Below are positions 12,906 to 19,326 of a stretch of 19,326 bases of DNA, in pieces. This stretch comes from an uncultured Vampirovibrio sp. (lineage in GTDB: Bacteria; Cyanobacteriota; Vampirovibrionia; Gastranaerophilales; Gastranaerophilaceae): contig CAJTXZ010000032.1 of NCBI GenBank assembly GCA_910583725.1, positions 1 through 19,326 of the forward strand, read 5' to 3'. How positions within the stretch are numbered: position 1 is the first letter of the stretch; each line of letters starts with the position of its first letter. The translations under genes and the position numbers were made by a program. The notes beneath the pieces are model-generated. The model saw nothing but the letters and a program-made list of their open reading frames with translations. It was not told the origin of the DNA and ran no database searches.

Positions 12906-15524
12906 ATGAGAGTCCACGAATTAGCAAAAGAATTAGGCGTAACCGCCAAAGAATTAATGGAAAATGTAAAAGACAGGCTTGAAATTGTCTTTAAGTCGCA
13001 CAGTGCCACTGTTTCACAGGGAAATATAGATAAAATTCGTGAACTTTATGATAAGCATACTGCTAAGAAGGCGAAACCAAAGGCTTTTGTTGTAAAAAAA
13101 GTAAAGTCAGAAAAAAGTGATGATGAAGAAAACAAGCCGTCAGAAAAAGCGCCCATTGAAAGGCCTTTAATGTCAAGGGTTGTGAAAACAAATACTGAAA
13201 AACCAAAGCCTCCTGTGGTTGAAAAGCCAAAAGAAAAATCAAGGCTTGAGATTGTAAGGCCTGCGCCAAAACCAACACAAAAACCGCAAGAAAAGCCTAA
13301 GATGCCTCAGGCACAGGAGACAAGTGCCTATCCGCCAGAGCATGTTATTAAAAACATTGCTTCCCTAACACGTAAAAATTTTGGAAAGCCGGTTGAGCCC
13401 CAGAAAGATCTGCAGAAAGAAAAAGAGCCTGAAAAACAAATGCGCTCTGCAAGAAAGCCTGCAGATGATAAAAAACGCCCTGTTGATGATAAAAGACGTC
13501 CGCAAAAAGGTTCTCTTGGCGCTCAGAAAGGCAAGCCAAACGAGGCAGCCGCACCTAAGACTCCAATAAAACGGCATATTATTTCGCCTGATGTTTACGC
13601 AAATCAGGATTTTCGCAATAAGAAAAAAAAGAAAGAGCGAACATATAATAACAGAGAGGAAGAACAGGAAAGAATCAGTCTTGAAAAAACTGTTCAAAAT
13701 AAGCATAAAAAACATGTGCAGGAAGAGGCTAAAGAAATTGAGGTTACACAGGTGGTAATCAATCGTCCAATGACTGTGGGAGAACTTTCAGATAAGATTA
13801 AAAAGACTCCTGCTGAGATTATAAAGTTTTTGATGATGCAAAAAATAATGGTTACGGTTAATTCCCCAATTGATATTGAGACTGCTAAGAAAGTCGCTCT
13901 CAATTTTGATATTGAGCCTCTTGATGAGGATATTGAAGCATTTATTCAAGAGGAAACTGAAAAAGAAGAAAAAAATAAGATTCTTCTTGAGGCTGATGAA
14001 AAATCTTTGATAAAAAGAGCGCCTGTTGTTACTATTATGGGCCATGTTGACCATGGTAAAACAACACTTCTTGATAGTATCCGCGCTTCAAAGCATAAAA
14101 TTGTCTCAACCGAGGTTGGCGGAATAACCCAGAGTATTGGTGCATATACGGTTTGGCAGGGTGATAAAAAGATTGTATTTATTGATACACCCGGCCATGA
14201 GGCATTTACACAGATGCGTGCAAGGGGTGCAAAGTCAACAGATATAGCTATTTTGGTTGTTGCAGCGGATGATGGTGTTATGCCGCAGACAATTGAAGCT
14301 ATAAACCATGCAAAATCTGCCAATGTTCCTATAATTGTTGCCGTTAACAAGATGGATAAGCCGGATGCTGATCCTGACAAGGTTTTACAGCAAATGACAG
14401 AATACGGACTTGTGCCTGAAGCATGGGGCGGAGATACTATTTGTGTCAAGGTTTCAGCACTTCAAGGCAAAGGTATAGATGAATTGCTTGAATATATTCT
14501 TCTTGTAGCTGAAATGCAGGAATTGAAGGCAGTTAAGGATTGCCCCGGCATGGGTGTTATTATCGAGGCTAACCTTGATAAGGGCAAAGGCCCAGTTGCC
14601 ACTATGCTTGTACAAAACGGTATTCTTAAAGTAGGCGATTCTATTGTTGCGGGAACTGTTGGCGGCAAAGTAAGAGCACTTTTGGATGATTCCGGACAAA
14701 GGGTGAAAAGTGCCGGACCTTCTACACCTGTTGAAATCTTGGGGCTAAACGAAGTGCCGCAGGCCGGTGATTCCTTTGAAGTTGTTGCCAATGAAAAAAC
14801 AATGAAACAAATTGTTAATGAGAGAAAGCAAACAGAGAGAACGAACAGGCTTGAAGCAATGGCGGTTTCCCATGTTAAGAAAGATACTCTTGTTAATGAT
14901 GAAATTAAGAATCTGAATTTAATAATTAAAGCAAGTACAAATGGTTCTGCAGAGGCTGTTTCGCAAGCTATTCAAAATGTTAAATCAAGCAAGGTTGTGC
15001 CGAAAATTATGCATGTTGCTGTTGGCGATATATCTGAGGCTGATGTCATGCTTGCTTCTGCCAGTGATGCCATAATACTTGGATTTAGCGTAAAAGAAGA
15101 TGCTAATGCGCTTGCAGCTGCTGAACGCGAGTATGTACAGATTAAAAAATATGATATTATCTATCAGGTTTTAGAAGATGTAGAGAAAACGATGCTTTCG
15201 CTGCTTGAGCCCGAAATTCAGGAAGTAGAGCTTGGCAAAGCCGAAGTGCGTCAGATATTTACATTTGGTAAAACCGGCAAAATTGCAGGCTGCTATGTAA
15301 CTGAGGGCAAAATTGTGCGTTCAAAAACCGCTGTTGTTAAAAGAGGCGGTGTTGAAATATACAAGGGCGAAATCAACCAGCTTAAGAGATTTAAGGATGA
15401 TGTAAAAGAGGTGGCGCAAGGTTTTGAGTGCGGTATTTCATTCTCTAAATTCAACGATCTTCAAGAGGGCGATATCATTGAGGTTTCCACTACAAAAGAG
15501 GTTGAAAGAAGCTCGCTAGTTTAA
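12906..15524 (+). CDS. infB: Translation initiation factor IF-2
   Basis: GTPase that brings fMet-tRNA to the 30S subunit and promotes subunit joining. It is 872 residues long. An IF2N domain (about 1-50, MRVHELAKELGVTAKELM) is followed by a Lys/Pro/Glu-rich disordered linker (about 55-275) and a second IF2N domain (about 279-335). The GTPase domain has G1 GHVDHGKT (379-386), G2 GGITQ (405-409), G3 DTPGHEAF (427-434), G4 NKMD (481-484) and G5 SAL (517-519). Domains II-IV follow to the end and look complete. ATG 12906 with GGGGA at 12898-12902 gives the family N-terminus, and an in-frame start at 12864 adds unrelated residues. It is followed by rbfA and truB in conserved order, but nusA, rimP and ylxR, commonly upstream, are replaced by the MgtC-family gene. 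Confidence 0.97.
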   Translation: MRVHELAKELGVTAKELMENVKDRLEIVFKSHSATVSQGNIDKIRELYDKHTAKKAKPKAFVVKKVKSEKSDDEENKPSEKAPIERPLMSRVVKTNTEKPKPPVVEKPKEKSRLEIVRPAPKPTQKPQEKPKMPQAQETSAYPPEHVIKNIASLTRKNFGKPVEPQKDLQKEKEPEKQMRSARKPADDKKRPVDDKRRPQKGSLGAQKGKPNEAAAPKTPIKRHIISPDVYANQDFRNKKKKKERTYNNREEEQERISLEKTVQNKHKKHVQEEAKEIEVTQVVINRPMTVGELSDKIKKTPAEIIKFLMMQKIMVTVNSPIDIETAKKVALNFDIEPLDEDIEAFIQEETEKEEKNKILLEADEKSLIKRAPVVTIMGHVDHGKTTLLDSIRASKHKIVSTEVGGITQSIGAYTVWQGDKKIVFIDTPGHEAFTQMRARGAKSTDIAILVVAADDGVMPQTIEAINHAKSANVPIIVAVNKMDKPDADPDKVLQQMTEYGLVPEAWGGDTICVKVSALQGKGIDELLEYILLVAEMQELKAVKDCPGMGVIIEANLDKGKGPVATMLVQNGILKVGDSIVAGTVGGKVRALLDDSGQRVKSAGPSTPVEILGLNEVPQAGDSFEVVANEKTMKQIVNERKQTERTNRLEAMAVSHVKKDTLVNDEIKNLNLIIKASTNGSAEAVSQAIQNVKSSKVVPKIMHVAVGDISEADVMLASASDAIILGFSVKEDANALAAAEREYVQIKKYDIIYQVLEDVEKTMLSLLEPEIQEVELGKAEVRQIFTFGKTGKIAGCYVTEGKIVRSKTAVVKRGGVEIYKGEINQLKRFKDDVKEVAQGFECGISFSKFNDLQEGDIIEVSTTKEVERSSLV

Positions 15525-15532
15525 AAATTGTG

Positions 15533-15584
15533 CGCTTTTGAGCTAAAAGTGTGTAAAAATATGCTGTATCGCTGTGTAACAGCG
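15533..15584 (+). other. Two hairpins between infB and rbfA
   Basis: CGCTTTT (15533-15539) pairs with AAAAGTG (15545-15551), with one G-U pair, across a five-base loop. CGCTGT (15570-15575) pairs perfectly with ACAGCG (15579-15584) across GTA. Neither has a following T-tract, so they are poor intrinsic terminators. They may be processing or attenuation structures in the 134-bp gap. Confidence 0.35.
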
Positions 15585-15618
15585 TATTTGCACAAATGTT
15601 AGGCGCTAAAGTGTACAA

Positions 15619-15624
15619 TATAAT
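15619..15624 (+). promoter_or_regulatory. Candidate -10 element of rbfA-truB
   Basis: A perfect TATAAT lies 34 bases before the rbfA ATG. The -35 position at 17 bp (ATGTTA, 15596-15601) is weak. It would allow rbfA-truB to be transcribed independently of infB. Confidence 0.35.
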
Positions 15625-15658
15625 TGGTTTATAGAAGTTTGATAGGACTAAAAGCATT

Positions 15659-16009
15659 ATGACACTTAGGAATGAGCGGGTAAGAAAAGCCCTGATGCGC
15701 GAAATATCTGATATTTTGCTTAGAGAAGTTAAAGACCCCAAAATTTCGGGTATTGTTTCTATTACAGATGTAGAAGTTTCTCATGACAATTCATTTGCAA
15801 AGGTTTTTTATAGTGTTCTAGGGGATGAAGATACCCGAAAACACACATCTGAGGCACTTTTAAAACTTACACCCAGGATTCGCTATGAGGTTGGCAAAAG
15901 AATCAGGCTGAGACTCACGCCAGAGTTGCGTTTTGTCCTTGATGAGTCCTTGGAGAGGGGCATGCGCGTTACGGATTTAATTGATAAAATTTCCAGGGGT
16001 GAAATTTGA
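15659..16009 (+). CDS. rbfA: Ribosome-binding factor A
   Basis: Small KH-fold protein that binds the 30S subunit and is needed for late 16S rRNA 5'-end maturation and cold growth. Its 116 residues are within the normal range. Typical features are the basic N-terminal helix RNERVRKALMREISDIL (4-20), the strand DPKISGIVSITDVEVSHD (26-43), AKVFYSVLGDE (47-57) and the C-terminal RIRLRLTPELRFVLDESLE (81-99). The start ATG 15659 has AGGA at 15644-15647, a somewhat long spacing of 11 bases. Its TGA overlaps the TTG start of truB by four bases, so the two are translationally coupled. It follows infB, the usual order. Confidence 0.95.
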   Translation: MTLRNERVRKALMREISDILLREVKDPKISGIVSITDVEVSHDNSFAKVFYSVLGDEDTRKHTSEALLKLTPRIRYEVGKRIRLRLTPELRFVLDESLERGMRVTDLIDKISRGEI

Positions 16010-17394
16010 AAAAAGACCATGCCAAATTAGGCGTTAATTTTGATACCCCAAAGACCCTTGATTCTATTGAAGCAGAGGGTGCTCCACATCTAAAAGCTGC
16101 CAAAATAGAGCCTTTTTGCTTTTTGAATGTCTTTAAACCCAAGGGTATTACCTCTTTTGACGTTATCTATAAATTGAGAAAAATTTTAGGTATTAAAAAA
16201 ATAGGTCACTCAGGTACCTTAGATCCGCTTGCAGAGGGTGTTATGCAGGTTGCCGTTGGAAGGGCTTCAAGACTTTTAGATTATTTGGGGTCTGATAAAA
16301 AATATATTGCAAAAATTAAATTTGGTTATATTTCTGAAACCGGTGATACTGAGGGCGATATCAGCTTTGTTAACGTCCCAAACTTTACTTATGATGAGCT
16401 TTTATCTGCACTGAATTCTATGATTGGCCAAATAGAGCAGACTCCACCTTTATTCAGCGCTGTAAAAGTAGGCGGGAAGAAGCTTTGTGACCTTGCAAGA
16501 AAAAGTATAAAAAATACCAAAACCTCAAAAAAATACATTATTGAAAAAGCATATGATGAGCCTCAAAATATTTCCTCTCCTGCTATTGAGGGTGATTGCC
16601 CGCGTGTAAACCAAACAATGGAGGCGAACTTCCCGCTTCAAAAAAATGAAAAAGCTTGTCAAGACTCTCTTTTGGCTGTAGAAAATAAATCTTTACAAGA
16701 TTGTCAAAATTTCTATAATTTAAATAAAAAATCATTAGAAAATCAAAATTTATTAGCCTCTCCTAACAAATTTTTAGATATTAAAATTCCTAAACGAAAT
16801 GTTACAATTTATGACGCAAAAATATTAAGTTATGTAACAATTTCTGAATCTTCTGATAAAAATTTATTTGATAAGTGTTCTTCTGAAAATGTACAAAAAA
16901 AATTAAAAAATTCTCAGGCGCAAATTTCTGAGGTTGAAATAGAAATTTTTTGCTCAAAAGGCACTTATATACGGTCTTTTGCAGTTGATTTGGCGGCAAA
17001 ACTCAACACTGGTGCATATTTAACCTCACTTGTGCGCACGCAAGCAGGGAATTTCACGCTTGAAAATTCTATAAAAATCGAGGATGCTGATTTATCCAAA
17101 AATGCCATAAGCCCTCTTAATGCCTTGAATTTGCCGATTTATAATTTAAATGAAGAGCAATACAAAAAGGTGCTAAACGGTGTGTCTGTTGAGTGTTCGC
17201 CTCATGGGCCGGAAATGGCAAATATTACATTTAAAGATTTACACAAATTTGAGGCATGCTCTCAAAATGCGCACCAGAGCTTAAAAAGCTCCTGTCCTTG
17301 TGGTATAATTTTTGCACTAGTTTATCAAAATACTCTTGTTTCAATCGGCATTTTGGTAGATAATAAAATTGTTATAAAAAAAGTTTTTAAGTAG
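16006..17394 (+). CDS. truB: tRNA pseudouridine-55 synthase, enlarged
   Basis: Makes pseudouridine 55 in the T-loop of tRNAs. Core motifs are present: NVFKPKGITSFDV (41-53), the catalytic GHSGTLDP (67-74, Asp73), Tyr100 stacking on the target (KKYIA), TPPLFSAVKVGGKKL (146-160) and CSKGTYIRSFAVDLA (316-330, Tyr321 and Arg323). It is unusually long, 462 residues against about 300-315. Asp73 to Tyr321 spans 248 residues, whereas the equivalent pair in E. coli (Asp48, Tyr179) spans 131. The extra residues sit at about 167-263 and 276-306, are Asn/Lys/Ser/Gln-rich and look like surface loops. There is also a 36-residue N-terminal extension and a smaller C-terminal insert (about 402-430). The start is a TTG overlapping the rbfA stop, with AGGGGTGA at 15995-16002. 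All inserts are in frame, so the enzyme is probably functional. Confidence 0.93.
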   Translation: MKKDHAKLGVNFDTPKTLDSIEAEGAPHLKAAKIEPFCFLNVFKPKGITSFDVIYKLRKILGIKKIGHSGTLDPLAEGVMQVAVGRASRLLDYLGSDKKYIAKIKFGYISETGDTEGDISFVNVPNFTYDELLSALNSMIGQIEQTPPLFSAVKVGGKKLCDLARKSIKNTKTSKKYIIEKAYDEPQNISSPAIEGDCPRVNQTMEANFPLQKNEKACQDSLLAVENKSLQDCQNFYNLNKKSLENQNLLASPNKFLDIKIPKRNVTIYDAKILSYVTISESSDKNLFDKCSSENVQKKLKNSQAQISEVEIEIFCSKGTYIRSFAVDLAAKLNTGAYLTSLVRTQAGNFTLENSIKIEDADLSKNAISPLNALNLPIYNLNEEQYKKVLNGVSVECSPHGPEMANITFKDLHKFEACSQNAHQSLKSSCPCGIIFALVYQNTLVSIGILVDNKIVIKKVFK

Positions 17395-17431
17395 CTGAAA
17401 TGCTTATTAATACGTCATTACAGGAGCTTTT

Positions 17432-18028
17432 ATGGGAATTTTTATAAGAACGCTGATTGTCACCTTGTTGTTTTGTGGAGGATATTTTTTGTGGAGTTAT
17501 TTTGCAAAAGAGGGCTACAGCCCTGAGCTTCAAATTACGGAAGACGCTAAAAACGTTGTGGTGCAAGACTCTGAAACTGATGTGAAAAATGGCAATGCGC
17601 CTCAAAAACAGGATATTGATTCTAAGGGCCTTCAGGAGCTTACTATTCCATTTTTATCTAACGAGGGAACTATTCAGTATGTGAAGAGAAAAGCTAAGCA
17701 TAAAACGCTTTACAGCGCGCTTGCATTGCTTTTAAAGGGGCCTAGCGAGGAAGAAAAAAAGCTTGGGATTTTTACTGAAATTCCTGAGGGTACAAAATTA
17801 ATTTCCGTAAAGAAGAATGAGGCTGAAAACTCAATCATAATCAACCTTACAAGGGAATTTGGAGATGGCGGCGGAACCCAGTCTGTGCTTGCAAGACTTA
17901 ATCAAATTGTGCAAACTGCAGATTTATATGGCGGGAAACTTCCTGTTTATCTGTATTTAGATGGTAAAAAAGCTCAAGACCTTGGCGGCGAGGGTATTTA
18001 CATAGAACAGCCCATAAATAAGCACTAA
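17432..18028 (+). CDS. GerMN-domain protein with an N-terminal membrane anchor
   Basis: 198 residues. A single hydrophobic segment at 5-25 (RTLIVTLLFCGGYFLW) anchors the protein; a cysteine lies inside it, but LLFC is not a proper lipobox. A variable charged linker follows (about 28-70). A GerMN (sporulation/germination) domain covers about 85-190, with LYSALALLLKGPSEEEKKLG (92-111), SIIINLTREF (134-143) and the closing LPVYLYLDGKKAQDLGGEG (170-188). In Bacillus GerM such domains occur in an envelope lipoprotein, but the domain is widespread in non-sporulating bacteria. An envelope or peptidoglycan-related role is inferred, not shown. The start ATG 17432 follows a strong AGGAG at 17422-17426. 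It lies 37 bases after truB and is probably the last gene of that operon. Confidence 0.87.
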   Translation: MGIFIRTLIVTLLFCGGYFLWSYFAKEGYSPELQITEDAKNVVVQDSETDVKNGNAPQKQDIDSKGLQELTIPFLSNEGTIQYVKRKAKHKTLYSALALLLKGPSEEEKKLGIFTEIPEGTKLISVKKNEAENSIIINLTREFGDGGGTQSVLARLNQIVQTADLYGGKLPVYLYLDGKKAQDLGGEGIYIEQPINKH

Positions 18029-19161
18029 AATTTTTTCATGCGTGCAGTTTTTTGATTCTTTAATCCTTGGAATGCCTTGTCTTGCTTGGATTTTAGTTTT
18101 TTTACGTATAAAACCCTTGCGCTATCTTCTTTTTAAGCATATGGGGTACTGTAAATTGCCTTATATTGCTAATTTTACGTGTGGGCTAAAATATTTCTAA
18201 AGTCTATGCCTGCCAAAATTTATGCGCCAGGATGCCTTATACATGAAATTACCATATCTTTTTGACAAAGTTAACATAAAAAAGGGCAAAAACCTTTCCG
18301 CCGCTTTTTAAGAGCTATATGAATTGTTTAAGATTTTACAGGATTCAAAAAATATTACCCACATGACTAATACATATGGAGGAGATTGTTGTGTAATATA
18401 ATAGTGCAATTAAGAATAACTGAAAGGAGGCATTTTAAGAGCTTTAATTCAGCAATGTTAAAATTAAATAAGCATATGCTTTTGTAAACCACGCTGCATT
18501 AAAAATGTCAAATACAAGGCAGGCAAGGCGTTTTAGAAAAGCATATTACTTTGGCTTATATATTTTAAAAGCAATTGAAAATTAAAAAAGCTTGAAAAAT
18601 GAAGGTTTGCCCGTTTTTTGTATGTAATTTTTGAAGCATAATTTCAAAAACCGCAGACAAGGCGGCAAAAATAAGATTTAACCTTTAAAAACAGCAAAAC
18701 TCTTTTTTATAAATATGTGCTTTTTACTGTATATTGAGGCATTTAAGGCGTCGCTTGTTTATATTTTGCGCCAAAAAAGAGTCTTTTTTTACAAAGTTTC
18801 CCTATTAATTTTAAGTGCTACCAGTTTTAAAAAACGGCAGCATGATACTTCGCATTCCAAAGATAAAATTTGTAATCTGCGAAAAAGATGGAAAACTTTG
18901 TATTTTGCTGTCTAAAAATCAGACACTGGCTAAGTTTGAGGCAAATTTTAAGCAAAATTTGTAAAATTTTAATCATTTAGCCCTTTTTTAAAAAAATAAA
19001 AAATTCTGATTTCACAAGCTTTTTTGCCATAATATTTGAAAATTTAATTCTCTTTAAAATCTTTACAATTTGACTAAACTTGAAATCGAGATGAAATATG
19101 ATAATATTATTGGTAAGTTTATAGTTGTTTTATCGTAAATAAAGGTTACAAGGTATTTTAA
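18029..19161 (+). other. 1.1-kb region without a convincing gene
   Basis: I see no ORF of credible composition on either strand. The longest (18715-18915, 66 codons) lacks a ribosome site and shows no family features. I found no tRNA, tmRNA, SRP, RNase P or riboswitch signature by eye. The region contains three AAGCATAT octamers (18135, 18470, 18539), the first two on the same strand context and one inside a perfect 12-bp palindrome (18470-18481). It also has two TTTTAAGAGCT copies (18306, 18433), a TATAAT (18397-18402) with an AAAGGAGG 22 bases after it that no start codon follows closely, and the inverted repeat listed separately. It may be an undescribed RNA, a decayed gene or plain spacer. 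Confidence 0.5.
18699..18790 (+). repeat. 10-bp inverted repeat ending in a T-tract
   Basis: ACTCTTTTTT (18699-18708) and its exact complement AAAAAAGAGT (18773-18782) enclose 64 bases, and the right arm is followed by C and seven T. The A-run of the right arm could instead pair locally with the T-run (AAAAAAG 18773-18779 with CTTTTTT 18783-18789, loop AGT). The two folds are therefore mutually exclusive. The pairs are mostly A-T, so stability is modest and the role is unknown. Confidence 0.4.
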
Positions 19162-19326
19162 ATGAATGAAATTGTTTTTGTGTGCGCAATTGCGCTCGCT
19201 GCGCTGTTTTTGCGCAAAAAACCATTGTTTCCTAACCGTTTAAAAGGACGGATGTGGGAAAAACCGCCTTGGCATGCTTCTTTATTAAGGGGCGCAAAAA
19301 GGCTCAGGGGTGCGTTTTCACTTGTG
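19162..19326 (+). CDS. Unrecognised protein with an N-terminal hydrophobic segment, partial
   Basis: An open frame of 55 codons that starts at ATG 19162 and runs off the window. AAGGT at 19150-19154 precedes the start by seven bases, and a possible promoter, TTGAAA (19080-19085), 16 bp, TAATAT (19102-19107), lies upstream. Residues 4-17 (IVFVCAIALAALFL) form a hydrophobic segment followed by RKK, consistent with a membrane anchor whose basic end stays inside the cell. The remainder is rich in Arg, Lys and Trp (MWEKPPWHASLLRGAKRLRG). I do not recognise the family. The base composition is more GC-rich than the gap before it, which supports coding. Confidence 0.55.
   Translation, partial: MNEIVFVCAIALAALFLRKKPLFPNRLKGRMWEKPPWHASLLRGAKRLRGAFSLV

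Noticed and set aside
13946..14449. Minus-strand 167-codon ORF
   Set aside because: Antisense to the IF2 GTPase domain, whose G1-G4 motifs lie in this span.
16504..16794. Intein or inserted mobile element in truB
   Set aside because: At about 97 residues the insert is too short for an intein. It shows no splice-junction motifs or terminal repeats and stays in frame.
18293..18310. Terminator-like AAAGG/CCTTT hairpin near 18282-18297
   Set aside because: Only five base pairs, and the T-run is separated by CCGCCGC, so it is too weak to call.
18715..18915. Plus-strand 66-codon ORF in the gene-free region
   Set aside because: It has no ribosome site and no family features, overlaps the inverted repeat and has the composition of random A/T-rich sequence.

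Overview
The window is AT-rich, densely packed bacterial chromosome holding mostly housekeeping genes. No rRNA, tRNA, CRISPR array, transposase or phage gene is visible. An AroH-type chorismate mutase, a GerMN-domain protein, a paired M16 peptidase operon, an S8-like protein and many TPRs in an AT-rich genome fit a non-photosynthetic cyanobacterial relative (Vampirovibrionia/Melainabacteria, for example Gastranaerophilales) or a Firmicutes-like lineage. This placement is a low-to-moderate-confidence inference, because no phylogenetic marker was searched.

Left edge (1-1600, all on the minus strand): the first 31 codons of rmlA (nucleotide-sugar synthesis), a family-2 glycosyltransferase with a strong promoter, and a small YvlD-like four-helix membrane protein. 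A 14-bp hairpin separates the last two. This looks like the edge of a surface-polysaccharide locus.

Region 1781-6370 (plus strand): a tight run of def, fmt, aroH and two M16 peptidases. The first M16 protein keeps the zinc motif and the second lacks it. The first two junctions overlap, so this is probably one operon. Region 6544-10383 (plus): a TPR protein, then two oligopeptide-type ABC permeases (DppB/DppC) with no ATPase or binding protein nearby. A 24-codon ORF bridges dppB and dppC and ends in an ATGA overlap with dppC.

Region 10423-11805 (minus): a divergent subtilisin-like (S8) protein whose candidate Asp and His are only nine residues apart and which has no signal peptide. Region 12006-18028 (plus): an MgtC/SapB membrane protein, infB, rbfA, truB (with about 115 extra residues inside the catalytic domain) and a membrane-anchored GerMN protein. 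infB-rbfA-truB is the conserved translation/ribosome-maturation order, but nusA and rimP are not upstream.

Region 18029-19161 is 1.1 kb without a convincing gene. It contains short repeats and an inverted repeat that could form alternative hairpins. At 19162 a new CDS starts and runs off the end.

I see no clear multi-gene novel system. The best leads are the compact S8-like protein, the expanded TruB, the dppB/dppC bridging ORF and the unexplained 1.1 kb region.
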